Shown here piece after piece: positions 11,875 through 23,892 of a stretch of 64,000 bases of DNA (its first letter is position 1; the number at the start of each line of letters is the position of its first letter). Position numbers and translations under genes: made by a program. The DNA comes from Stereum hirsutum FP-91666 SS1 (lineage: Eukaryota > Basidiomycota > Agaricomycetes > Russulales > Stereaceae): NCBI RefSeq assembly GCF_000264905.1, contig NW_006763148.1, positions 1,223,431-1,287,430 on the forward strand. Reading direction: 5' to 3'. The notes below the pieces were generated by a model. That model was not told the origin of the DNA. It did no database searches and saw nothing but the letters and a program-made list of their open reading frames with translations.

Positions 11875-13451
11875 GATATACAGCTTTGTACAGTGAAAAG
11901 AGATAGAACCCCGGGACAAGAAAAGACGTGATGGAGGTCGGCGTGGATTGGGCGCAACACATGTGTACACGCAGCGGACGAGGGCTTTATATCCCGGCTG
12001 AGAATTGACAATACCGTGCACTAGTAAGCTCAAATTGACCGGGGGTGCCTATAGAAGAAGACGACGGAAGAGATATGCGGTAATAAGAAAACTGAATATG
12101 AAATATGCAAGATCACCTCGTGTGGGAGTGGGTCGGTCGATGAAGAAGGGCTGCTGTGCCCCGACCGCCGAGGGAGAAGGGAAAGTTGGCGAAAAGCCTG
12201 GTCAGGAACAAATGGTATGTATAACACGTAAAGCAGAAGATACTAGTCTCAATACAAAGGGTAGCCTCGAGGACCTTTGCAGGAGGTGATGATTGGCGAC
12301 CAAGACAGACTAAGACTTGTTGGGTCCGCTCTTTCCGCAAATTCTCAGTCACGAAGCGGCAAGCGGTCACATTCATGTTAAAGTCCAGAAACTTGAATGC
12401 AATGGTTCATGACTGGAACTTCTAGCTGATGACGAGACTGACGCTGACGAGATATACTGATGCGAGTTGTGCAATTCATGTATGTTCTTGACCTGATGTT
12501 GGCCACGCAAACACGAGCCCGAGAGCCAGCTGAGCACCGAAGAAACTGTCGAGCGTGAGGAGGTCGGAAAGACACATTGAGGTGCCCGGGATTCCAAGTT
12601 ACCGCGGCAGAGCGTGAGAAGTCCAGGAATCAGAATTGGTTCCAGCAATTTCAAATGACATAATGAAAGGGTCAAATCTGGAATCTGACGCCGACTCAAC
12701 GGCGCACTCGACATCGCTACATCGCTACAACCTGGCTGCAACGTTGTCGATGTCTTTGGCGTTTTCTATAACGACGTTCATCCAAGCCCCGCAGAAACAT
12801 CCACTCCTATTGATTTCTAATAGGCAGGTTAACCTGTCATGGTCCCTTTACGCTCTCGATAGCCTCGGAACCGAGATCGGAATGCCGTACTATCGATCCT
12901 GATCTATCCAGAGCAAGTGGCGCTGGTGAACCTGGACTTACGCCTTTTGGATAACTAACACGCTCTGCCGTATTTATGGTGGCTCCAGGAGTAGTCCGTT
13001 GGTCGTTGTATGTACCCTTCGATTCTCGTCATGCTTTCGTTGTCGGTCACTCAGTCTTCTTTCCCGGGGCGTCGGATGTTTCAGTATTCAGTAAGTTTCC
13101 GGTGTTCAGACCAGCTGCATATGTGGTAAAGTTTCTCAACAAAAGCTGTATCGGTATACCGGTGGCTTTGCGTCTTCGGGAAGTACCTCGCTCGATGGAC
13201 CGAAACTGTCAGAAAGCTATCTTTCTCACGTTGTACAATATGGTTCCGGACATCTGAAGCTTCCGTTGGCAAATCAAATATTCTGGTACCGCAGGGAAGC
13301 ATATCCCGGCGCGGTTGACTAGCAATATTCAGACTGTCAGTCCTACCTATAATCCAACCACCGTACCATCCTCAGATCCCCCGGAAGATGGGTATTCGTA
13401 ACACCGATTCTATCTACTCCCAAACCCGTGCTTACAGCCACGACCCACGCA
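11875..13451. other. Intergenic, no supported gene
   Basis: The first 150 bases hold the terpene cyclase promoter. The remainder has only short frames on both strands, none of which I recognise or could extend across plausible introns. A 12-bp perfect palindrome (CAGGTTAACCTG) is at 12826-12837. A small unannotated or decayed gene at 12.4-12.9 kb cannot be excluded. Confidence 0.4.
11985..11991 (-). promoter_or_regulatory. TATA box of the terpene cyclase gene
   Basis: TATAAAG on the minus strand, about 111-117 bp upstream of the start codon at 11874, a normal spacing for a TATA promoter in fungi. Confidence 0.5.
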
Positions 13452-14442
13452 ATGGAATTTTGGTCCTTCCGTTTCTTTCGCCTCTTGTTTATGAGTACGT
13501 TCTTCCTTGTTAGGAATTATAAACCCAGACAATCGTCTCGGCCATACTGAATATCTATCACTTCTAGGTCTAGTGGCTTTTGCTTCCATGGCTTGCGTTT
13601 CCACTTCTCTCGCGATCTATGATTCCTTCACCCCAAAAGCAAACATCATCGTAGTGACATTTGTCCCGGGAATGTGCTTCCTGCTGGCCACAACGGCGTA
13701 GGCGTCTTTAACAGTATTCTGTCGGGTAACATGTCACTAACTCGGTTTTATTATAGTATAACCGCAAAATATCTTTTCACGAGCATCGTTCCCAGGATCC
13801 TTGTAGTTGAATGTGCGTGGTGTGTTTGTATGTTGCCGTTTATACTAGGTGAGAAGTCTTCTCAAAGCGAGGTATTGGAGCATATATTGACGGAATATCT
13901 TTACTTAGTCTCCGCCCTCGTTTGCTCGGGCCTAAGAGATTCATTCCGTGGCCAAGCCGGCCACGTTCCCTTTGAGGTTATCCACGCGCTATGTTGGGTG
14001 CTCACCGGCCTCTGTAAGTTTCGATTTATCTCAGACGCACTAACCATAGCTCCTTCACTGACCTCGCTGTCTATACTTAGTGACAACTTACGCATCCATG
14101 GTCATTACTTCAGCATTTTTCACCGCCTTCCTCGTCGACGAAGCTGTCTGGTATCGCGACATGTCCGCCCGTCCAGGCCCACTTCCATTCGCTGTTATCT
14201 GGCACAAGCTCCATAATCGTACCGAGGACATAGCGCACCACTGTCTTCTGGGCTGTAGTTGTTCTGAGAAGATATCACCCATCGCGCCAGAACATGCAGC
14301 GGCTCTACCTGCGTTGGGTCCTTGGGGTATGATGAACCGGACAACATCAGAACTGCAGCTTCCGAAGAGTGGAAGCATTCCTGTGTTGATGCCCACGGCA
14401 ATGGAGTGTCAGAGTCATATCAGGATAGGCTTTCAGGTTTGA
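13452..14442 (+). CDS. Four-helix membrane protein, MARVEL-like
   Basis: Five exons: 13452-13494, 13568-13697, 13757-13848, 13909-14013 and 14081-14442; 732 nt, 243 aa. The start MEFWSFRFFRLLFM is the one whose phase fits the first intron. Hydrophobic segments run about 8-30 (LLFMSLVAFASMACVS), 42-60 (NIIVVTFVPGMCFLLATTA), 70-95 (PRILVVECAWCVCMLPFILG) and 125-150 (TTYASMVITSAFFTAFLV). This spacing, with a short hydrophilic loop (FRGQAGHVPFEVIHALCWVL) before the last helix, is the pattern of fungal MARVEL-type tetraspan proteins. The C-terminal stretch of about 85 residues reads through without an intron and looks less constrained, so the last exon could be mis-bounded. Function is unknown. 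Confidence 0.6.
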
Positions 14443-15658
14443 GCTGGGGTTTCTGGGAACTTGCTGTGCATAACTTATTTTGAATTTTATTCGTGCGTTC
14501 TCTCGAGCTGTTATCGTGGACACCCTCGCCACTACATGGCGGTGCACTCCTCCACACACTTCGCCGTATCGTCACTTATGCATCATCCTGCGGATAGCCA
14601 CGTCAGAATATAGCACACGGCCGAAGACGGCGAATGGGGCGACCTGTACGTCCGCATCGTTCTCTGGCAGCGCAAGGTGGCCCCAGCATCTCCTCGCCAC
14701 TAGTACAGAAATATCATAGCTTTCCCATTATTTGTCACTGCGAGTATATATCCTGGTAAACAGAATATCAGTACACAGCTCGAGATAAATGCTGATAAAG
14801 TCCCGCCTGAACCGCGAGGTAGCCTCGAGGATCCGAGGACAACTCTGGAATTTCAATCAAATATACCCACAATCGCGATGTTTATTCATCGATTTCGTTG
14901 ACATTTCATCATTATCCGTGATTGTCGTAGTCGGGCTGTCATGGATCACTGCTAATTGCGCACGATGCGGTAGCACGCTGCAAGTGTAGGAGCACCAGAT
15001 CGAAGTGTCACGAATTGGACTAACGAATGGGCACGAATCAAATCGGAGTGGGTCTTAGATGATGCCGACACTCAAAGCAAGCCACTGATATGGGGTTCCA
15101 AGTAACTTGAGGTGAATGGCTGGCTTATACGCACGCTCACGCTCACCATCGAAATGGCCGAGAGAATTATAAGCCAGATTGCGAGGAGTTGTGTGGCGCG
15201 CCACATCACTGTACATGTCGTTGCCGCCAAAGTATTGATCCCCATTGCTTTCGACAGCCCTTTCTGTATTCACGGAGCGTGGGTGCACATCACGAGTGCA
15301 AATCACGATTCACCGCTGAACAGGACCCGTGGTATTGCCGAAAGGGTCCCGATGAGGCTTAACATAAAATAAGTATCTCGGTTTTTCTTCAAGGTGGACT
15401 CCATCATGAAGGACAGGAACTTTCTCGGTAGAGAGCAGCAAGCAAATTATAAACGGTTCTTTGAGTCAAATCATGAAACCTGCCTATTTAATACTCATCA
15501 TAGAGCCGCAAATACTTCGGGCCCCTCCAATGTGATCATGCTCTCCAGCGATTCGCTCCGCTGTCGACGCGAAGTTTATCCTGGCATGCCGTGGCATCAG
15601 ACAAAAGCTGGTCAAGATACAGTGAATCATCCAGGAGAAAGTGCCCACCAAACTCACA
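14443..15658. other. Intergenic, no supported gene
   Basis: Only short unrelated frames are present. A 14-bp perfect palindrome centred on GGCGCGCC lies at 15192-15205. The CBM1 gene promoter lies at the right end; TATTTAA near 15485 is a weak TATA candidate. Confidence 0.45.
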
Positions 15659-16582
15659 ATGTACGGTAGCTTCGTCTTCATGTTCTTGGCATCCTTCATA
15701 GTCGCGGGCAGCGCGCAACAGAACGAATATGGTCAATGTGGAGGAGATGGATGGTGAGTTTCACCACAAGTATCGATGTTGTGATCGGGACAGGTGTTGA
15801 TACGGTCTTATGTCTACAGGTCGGGCTTGACGACCTGCGTGGCGCCCTTTACCTGCGTTGAGGCAAACGAGTGTTAGTCAAATTCGGCCTGAACACTGCC
15901 AAAAGGGTTGCGAACTAATAGCTGATTTGTGACTGTTCAACTTGATGCTCTTCAGACTACTCGCAGTGCCTTCCGGGGTCGGGAACGGCTTCGTCTTCGT
16001 CCGTCCCCGTCGCCAGCAGCGCACCAGCCTCGAGTTCGTCCGCCACAACGGCACCCACGTCTACCGTGGCGTCGACCACGACGTCTTCAGCCGCAAGTCC
16101 TACCGGTTCTCAGATCCGCTCGGACCAAGACCCCGTTTTCCATTTCTACCTGCAAAACCAAGGTGTGCACTCTTAGCAGAGATGATGAAATGCGAGGACT
16201 GACCGGACTCTTCCGAACCATCTTATGTGGCACCTCAGACGGTGTGCCCGTTCTAGGTCCTGAAGACACCTCAGGCTACTTCGTCATAGACGGCACCATC
16301 GCTCTCAGCAGTACCACAGGCGACTCCCCTCTCTATCTCAATGTAGACGAATCAGCTACGGCGTCGTACAAACCGTTGACGTTGAATACGACTGCGACGA
16401 CAACCGACTGGGGTTTGGAAGGCGATACGATCATCACGACGGATCCGAGACAGTTGAATTTCTTGGTATGCGCGACCAGTGACGCGAATGTGTGGAGTGT
16501 CTATTTGCAGGAGGGGAACGATGTGCCGTCAGGAGAGACGTGCTCGAATGATATTTCGCTACATTTGCCGTGTTTGTGTTGA
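15659..16582 (+). CDS. Secreted protein with N-terminal CBM1 cellulose-binding module
   Basis: Four exons: 15659-15753, 15820-15872, 15956-16162 and 16239-16582; 699 nt, 232 aa. A signal peptide (MYGSFVFMFLASFIVAGSA) is followed directly by a family 1 carbohydrate-binding module at about residues 20-58. It starts EYGQCGGDGWSG, contains TTCVAPFTCVEANEYYSQCL, and has the conserved cysteines and aromatic residues (Y, W, Y, Y) that stack on crystalline cellulose. A Ser/Thr linker of about 40 residues, probably O-glycosylated, leads to a C-terminal domain of about 150 residues beginning DPVFHFYLQNQ. It resembles the uncharacterised small domain attached to CBM1 in several wood- and litter-decay fungi. 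No catalytic glycoside-hydrolase motif is visible, so the role in cell-wall breakdown is inferred from the CBM1 alone. Confidence 0.82.
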
Positions 16583-17059
16583 GATGTCGTCAGAAAAATA
16601 GGTGATGGAGGCACGATTTTGTATACTGCTTACCGTTAATTGATGCATTATCCCGACCCCATTGGCTACCCGATGAAAGATTGATATGGGCCTCCGTCAG
16701 TTAGTTCCCTAGAGAACCACCCTCACAATCGATTGGACACTCAACCATAGGACTTAAGACCTCAAAACAGAATTGGCATAGAACATATCACCTAGTCGAG
16801 ATAACAATGGGTCAAGCCATATTGATCAAGCGCCACCGCGAGCGGTGGGCAAAAATTCAGAATACAACAAGATCTCCACTCGCCGCATACTGAATCCATA
16901 GTACTGGTCAGTGGACCACGCAGATCATGAAAGAAGTAGATAGTAAGTAGATATCGGAAGGAAACGGACGAAGGGCCTCGCTGATGAGGATGAAATAGAA
17001 GCCTCAACGGAGGCAAACATACACGGAGGAATCAGACGACGCCGATATGATATTGACGT
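16583..17059. other. Convergent 3' intergenic region
   Basis: It separates the CBM1 gene from the 3' end of ATG6. No gene or notable structure was seen. Confidence 0.5.
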
Positions 17060-18894
17060 TTACCCCACATTTGTCGTCCACTTCAAGAGAAGCTTCAGTG
17101 CCAACAGAACGTGACGCAAGGCCCGCGTCCAAGCCTCTTCTTGGCTGAACTGAAGCTTGACGGAGGCTTCTCCTATCTTGTCCTTGACGATTCTGAAAGG
17201 CAAGTCGCTCAGGGTCAGACATGTCCTAAGAAACAAAGGTGATGACAACAAGCGAGAGAACGAACTGGTGTGGAAACTCTACGCTTGGATCCTGCGACTT
17301 TGCCCAGTCGATGATCTGCTTCAGGCACTCGAGGAACGCTACCATGGCGAAGTCGAACCGTCGATTGTGGAGCAATCGACCAAGGTGCAGATCACCAGAG
17401 CCATGAAGCTCGTATGTCGCCTTGTCGCCGGAGATTCGCTCGATACGAGAGAAGGAACCCATGGGAACAAGACGGTAACTGCACATCCGGGACAACATAA
17501 GATTAGTCACGACGGCGCAGATAAATGAGAGACCAAAAGACGGTGGAAGGACACCCACTTCTCGAACGTGAAATCAAGTTTGCGGGCGATGGTGTAGAGC
17601 AGAAGTAACGTCTGTCCCCATGCTGCATTGATTTCCGCCCATTCCACCTTTTGACAACACGAGTATCAATATATTTGTGTAAAAGGTAACAGAGGAGGGG
17701 TACTTACTGGAACTCCTGGCACTCTGCCCAAACGGAGTCCATTAATAGTTCCGAAGACACCGTCGTGCCCGATGCAAAAAGCATCGTTGTAAACGTTTGT
17801 ACGCTCGAGGCGATCCAGTGTGGCCGAGTCCGCCGCATACGCGGCTCGTAGCGCAGCCAGCTGTGAGTTCTGTTCGGCTGATTTCAAGAGGTGTGCATTG
17901 TGTGCTCGCCAGAACCTAGTGAACGTTGTCTCAATAGAGGACTGAGAGTAATAGTAGCATAAGACGTACTCTTCCTCCTCTTCTTCTAACGCCTTTTCCT
18001 CCATTTCCAGCGCCCTCATTTCATCGGCGAGCTGCTCCCTCTCCCTTTCCGCCTCCCTCAACTGATCGACAGCAATCCTCTCGTCCTCCTTCAATCTCTC
18101 AATCCGACGTTCGGCCTCCTCCTTCGACAATCCATCCTTCTCCCGCTCCCTCTCCTTCCTCACTTCCTTCTCATACGCAATATATCCATCTCTCTCCTTC
18201 TTCGTCTCCTCTAGTTGCCTCGTTAGATTCGACATCAATATATGTGTGCATTCGGAGCATAGTGGATGGTCAACGTCCGTACGGGTCGATATGAGGTTCA
18301 ACAACTTTTGCGTTGACCTGAGATGATGCGATAAAGGTGAAGGATTCGAAGGCATTGAATTGTGACGATCGCCTTGCCCGTCTCCTTCGCCACCGCTCCC
18401 ACCAGACGAAGAGCCTCTCCCTCCACTGGCCCCATTCAAACCAATCCCATTCGCATTCCCCAGCGCCCTGCTCCTGTGACCCTGGGGTGATGAGGGGTCT
18501 GTTGACGGAATATTTCTGATGACACTATCCTGCAATAGTACGAAGCTTTCGTTTGGACCTAGCGCGCGCTGTGGTTGTTTGCCCTGTGCGCGAGGAGACA
18601 AGGACATGCCATGACCATTGGGTCTGACTCCATTGGCTTGTGCAGACGCTAGCCATGCAGCTTTGACGGATGGAGAGGCAGGTAATTGAGCCAATTGGTC
18701 GGCCTCAGACGAAGGTGGATGGTAGCCTGTGTTGAGATGGGAGGGAAGGGAGCCTACGATCATGTCATAGGCTGACGGAGCCAGGTCGACGAGGGACGAG
18801 TCTAACTGTCGATGGTAATGAGACACATCCTGGTGGGGATTTTGAGTCTACATACCTGTAGAGGGGCCTTGCACTTCTGACATACGAACGCCAT
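17060..18894 (-). CDS. ATG6: Beclin-1 / Atg6 (Vps30) autophagy protein
   Basis: Subunit of the class III PI3-kinase (Vps34) complex, needed for autophagosome formation and vacuolar sorting. Six exons: 18894-18856, 18805-17970, 17915-17708, 17647-17559, 17478-17266 and 17225-17060; 1551 nt, 516 aa. The 13-residue first exon [13 protein letters not shown] holds a CxxC pair matched by CSEC in exon 2. [20 protein letters not shown] follows, typical of fungal Atg6. A long Glu/Arg-rich coiled coil spans about residues 195-290. The evolutionarily conserved C-terminal domain starts [10 protein letters not shown], then [20 protein letters not shown] and [13 protein letters not shown]. The last intron (17226-17265) is only 40 bp. 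RSE1 follows upstream in the same direction, 285 bp from the start codon. Confidence 0.93.
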
Positions 18895-19179
18895 GACTGC
18901 TTTCCTTTGAAGGGCTACAGGTAAGTTGAGGATGTGTGAACTCGTACACCCTCTCCTCTCACTGTCTCGACCCTTGGTGTGGCCCAATAATACTCACGCT
19001 TGTGCCACAGTGGCACTTTGGTGGCCCCATTCAGCCCACCATGTAAACCACGTTCGGCGTAAACGCGTTGATACAGGATGATCAATTCAAGCAAAGCATA
19101 TACTACACACTAAGAACAGCACGCAAGGAATGACCGTCCAAGAATACGCAACAATCCCTCGGAGTTGTGCCCATCTGCC

Positions 19180-22100
19180 TCAGAACCCGCTAGCGGTGAC
19201 CCGCAACTGATCAAGCTTCTTCAACACCTCGCTCACCGTCCTATCCAACTCTCCCGCGATCATACTCTGCTTCGCTGCCGGCAACCTCGCAAACGTCTCA
19301 CACAAGTCACCATCCACAACAGCCTTCACAGGCACGTAGTAACCTCTCCAAGCCAGATGATCCCTGCCTACCAGACTAGTCTGTTCCGTGCGTATGTGCT
19401 GTTCGAGCGTGGATATGAAGTCGACGTCTTCCTTCGAGACGAGTGGCACGAGCATTCCAATCGTACCGTGAAGACCCGTATACAGCAAGACTTCTCTCCC
19501 ACCAGCGACGAGCGAAACCTTGTGGATCGATGTGACCAAGTCGCCGACGTGGAAGTGGGCCAACATCGCAGTCTTGTGAGGGGCTCCCATGAGTATGCCC
19601 TTTTCGTGCAGGATGCCCGCTCCCGTAGGGTCGTCATCGACTTGGTCAGACACTTTGCTGTCCAGACGGTTGATGAAGATATTGCCGAATCGATCTCCTG
19701 CGGCGACGGTAGTGTAGTCAACCATGGTGGAGCATGTGACCCAGCGCGCTTGTGTGTCGTCAGCGAAGACAAGGAGCTTGTTTTCTGGTGCTTTGTAGAC
19801 GGCGTATGCGATAGATTCTTGCATGTCGCCAACTATGATACGCGAACCCTGAGTGTTCAGGCTGATGATAGCGGAGGCGAAGGTCTGTGAAGTGGAAAGA
19901 AGTGAGCACCGAAGCACGAGTCTGGTGCGAAAGAGGAAGACTTGCCTTGCTCTCAGCTTTTCGCAGAAGTTTCTTCTTACCGATATCATAGATCCTTAGC
20001 GCCTTTCCAATACCAGCAACAAGTCTCCCTTGGAATGCAAGCAGTGACATCGGGATATCATCGGTTTCGGTCTGTGAAAGCACAGACCAATCAGCATCGC
20101 CCATGCTAAGCCCGAGGAAAACTATTCACCTTATGCAAGAGCTCGAGTCCTGCTCCATCATCCACGAACTTATATGTCCGTAGGAACCCACTAGTACATG
20201 ACCGAGGAGCTAAGAACGTATCTTGCGCAGTACCGACCACTAAATGGTACTCGTTATTCCTCACGGAGAAAGGCACTATCGCTAGTGAGAATGCGGCCTC
20301 GTTGTTGTCAATCGGAATCTCAGCCACGGATTTTCCCTAGTGAATGTCAGTCAAATGATAATACCTCAATTTGGAGGAAGAAGTTACCTCAGCAGGGTCG
20401 ACGATGCGGATACACGATGCCCATGTACCCGCCGGAGCTTTCGAACGTCCGAAAACTTCAGCCGGCAGCTCGAGCATTTCATCGTCTACCATTTTGCCTT
20501 GAGAACGCTGCGTTCTGACGTTAGTGCGCTTGAAGACCCCGAAGTGTAATTGGGCACGAACCAGCTCTGCCACTTTCTTAGCTGTTGCATCAGGGCCCGT
20601 GACTCTGTGGTCGGCCTCTATGATATAGAAATAGCTGTTCGACGGATGTGAGGCGAACTTGCGCGGCGTGTAGCTCAAGGGAATTGAGTCCTGCTTGAGT
20701 TTCGTCCCAAGCTTGGGCATTTGAAAGATCCTAGAGAGTTCCACGTCAGAATTATGCTTTACTCGTGCAAACATAGAGAAGAGAAGGGAGAGCTCAGTAG
20801 GAACAATTGGTATGTATAAAGAGTTTCGGCATCGGTTCATTGAATCCGTCCGATCCCTTGGAATCATCATAAAACGCACTGCAAGGAGAGCTGCAATACT
20901 CACCTCAACACGCTCCCAGTGATCCCAATCAGACCTTCCGGACAGAGCTCGGCAGAGAAACTCCAAGCAAAGTCGAGGTTATCAAAAATGAGCGGCGTGA
21001 AGTGCATCAGGTTCTGATGCGTGTAGTTGAGCCATGTTCGTGACGAGAGTGCGAGGATGGCGGGTTGATGTTGGATCTGTACTCGGATCAGGCGAACAGG
21101 CCGTGTACCAAGGAACCTAAGGATAACGATAAATATGTGAGAGGGGATGTTGAGGAGATGAGTGCTTACCTTGTTCGAGTGTCCGTTAGTTGGCCATTCA
21201 CTGGGTCCAGCACCGTACGCAGCAGCACACCATTCTGAAGGCCAATATTCACGAACATCGTGGGTTGGCTCTTGTTTATCCCTGCGTCCAGCATATCCGC
21301 GATACAGAGGGCTGAAGGGGGCGCCGTAAGCGCTTGTAGACTGATAGTCTCGAGCGTGCTCTCCGGATCGAGGGAGATGATACGAACAGTCTGATCCTCA
21401 CAACCTACGGCCTGGACATACAGGACAATGCATCAGCTAGGTCGCTTAGGTCGAAACGAATAAACAAACCAGATATGGCGTCCTCTGCCTTCCTTCCGGA
21501 ACTTCACCGATGCTCAGGGCAAGCACGGTACTGCCCATGGCCTTCCGATCCTGATACTCATTAAGTTGTCCATCCAAATCGAGCTCGAAGTAGACTAGCT
21601 CCGCAGAGCTCAACGCAACGACAACCTGACGTTTGTTCGTTGTCGCCGAGACGATAGTCTTACCCTGAGGAACTCGCCATTCGTTGACTCGTCGATCAGC
21701 AAGAACATGGCGGATACCATGTGGATGAACTTGCAACAGTGCATCCGCGCCGATTTGCTGAACCGCGAGAGTAGGTGCAGAGGACAAGAAACCGGTATCT
21801 TGAACTTCCTCGATGGTCTCGCCGATTGAGAGCACGAGTGTACCGTTGACGAAAGAGAGAATGATGTATGAGTCATAGGGAGCTATGCATCGATGATCAT
21901 GGTAAGCGGGAAGCGAAGGAGTGCCAGAACGGAGAACAACTTACCATCCTCTCTTGTTTTTGTTGTCCACACAGCGTTTGGAATACCGGGCAGATCCGAA
22001 CTGACCGTCTCCTCGACCTCCAAACCGTGACGTAGCGTACGGAACGTACTACGAGCGCCTCGTCCACAAGCAGTGAAAATTTGGGGAGTATCAGAGTTTG

Positions 22101-23615
22101 GCAGTAGATTCATGACCTTGGAGTCGATCACCGGCGCCAGAGACTCAAGCTCGTCAGCGAGTGCGAGATTATCCAGGGGGTGTGGGCGGAAGTGCGCTCG
22201 AGGTAGTGCTGCTGATGGATCGGCCATTCCGAACGAAGGATAATCGGTTGAGCTGAACTCTGGCTCGTTGTCATCGTCGCCGAGCTTTTGGAACTGGTAT
22301 AGTTGACTAGCAAATTGATGTCAGCTACGGGCAACGCTCAAGATAAGATAACTATGCTTACTGGTTTCCGAACTCCGACGCTACAAAGAGGAAACCAGAT
22401 TTTAGAATACACAAGCTGGAGGCGACAGGCACAGTATCAAAGTACTTGATCTTCACCGCCTTGACCTCCTCCTCTTGGTGCTCAATCGTAACCTTGTACA
22501 AGTCACCCTCCTCGCTCTGCAATAAGAAGAAGAAGGCTCCCTACAATAACAAAGGTGAGAGAAAGGTCGCCTTTGGAATGCACTCTGATGACGGACCTTC
22601 ATTTTGTGCATGACGGCAGAAGTGATGATGAGCCCACGGTCGGGATCCTCGAGAGGGTGTCGTCTTCGAGGGATAGGAACGCGGTGTTGTGGGACGTCAG
22701 TATGTCGGTATATGATGTGGTCTTCGCAGCACACCAATACACCGGAGGGGCCATCATAACGATCCGATGATGCGAGCTGACCACCAGGAACTTGTACGAG
22801 CAGGTTTGCTCGTGGGTCGGTTGGTTCGCTCCATTTACGGACGACGTGATTAAGTCCGAGATCGAGCTCGTAATATGTTAAAACCTACCGAAAAAGTTAA
22901 TTTGACCCAAGAGGTAGACAGTTGGGAGGCGCGCACCTTGTCAGCGTTGTTGAACGCCTCTCCCGTAGGATCCTGGTCCGACTCTGTATAGTCCACCTCC
23001 AGAGCAGCGAACATCGGGTTCTCGAAGCCTACGTCAAGACCAACAATGTGATGGATGATGGCCGCATTTTTATGAGCTTCCAACGGCGAAGAGATGGTCA
23101 AGTTGGCGGCCGCGTCTCGATTGAGGATGTAAACGAGCTTGGCCTTCTCCACAGCAGCGACCATAACGCTACGTCCCTTGGGGTCGGTCGCAAGATATTG
23201 GCCAGGTACGATCCTCCTTGCACCCGACTTCCCGTATGTCTCCTGGTGCACCTTGACGAAGCTACTAGTCTTGGGGTCATACTCAAGGATGACGATACGA
23301 CCTGAATCCGAGCCTACTATGGCGTAGTCTGAGAAAACCGAGTATGTGAACAACGAAAATGAGAACACTTGATACGTACAGAGGCTCACCCTTAGTGCCG
23401 CCTGTCAACCGAAAAGCAGCGAGCGAGCGTATTGAGCCAAAAACGTCGCTGGCGACGACGGGGACAAGTTTTCCGGTCTGTACATCTGGTCGAAGTAGCT
23501 CGAGACGTGTCCCATGGGAAATGATGATTTCTTGTGCTCTGACTCCAGAAAAGTTACCGACGATGGCTTGGGTAGCTGCCGAGGGTGGCTGGAGAGTCAA
23601 ATTATACAAATGCAT
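19180..23615 (-). CDS. RSE1: Splicing factor 3B subunit 3 (Rse1/SAP130)
   Basis: Structural subunit of the U2 snRNP SF3b complex that helps anchor U2 at the branch point. About 12 exons give roughly 1200 aa, the normal length. The start MHLYNLTLQ and [10 protein letters not shown] match the family N-terminus. Conserved blocks follow in order: [48 protein letters not shown]-like [96 protein letters not shown] and [13 protein letters not shown]. The end is [18 protein letters not shown]. It is a three-beta-propeller (CPSF-A/DDB1) protein. RSE1-type sequence around FRLTGGTK and [17 protein letters not shown] separates it from DDB1 and CPSF1. The start is 278 bp from the 3' end of the polymerase kappa gene. 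Confidence 0.95.
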
Positions 23616-23892
23616 AACCGCAACGAGCTAACGAAAGCCTTGCTGACTGGCAATAGGCAAGCTGAGGCTTGCGTTGACCGAGAAGTTGAGGACGACGTGG
23701 GATGGGGGTGGTTTGAAAGACGCGTAAACCTGAAGTGGAACGTCTCTTCAGTCAGACGCGCTCTGGCGTCCCCCGGACACCGCCGAAACACGCCACAAAA
23801 AGGTCTATTCGAAAGGGTTACAACTATAACTACAAACTATCATAAATACAGGCACTTGGCTAGATGATACAACAAGTGGGGGAAATTTTCCG

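Noticed and set aside
13452..14442. Possibility that the tetraspan gene is a pseudogene
   Set aside because: All four introns splice in phase and the frame stays open for 243 codons, so a functional gene is more likely despite a poorly constrained C-terminus.
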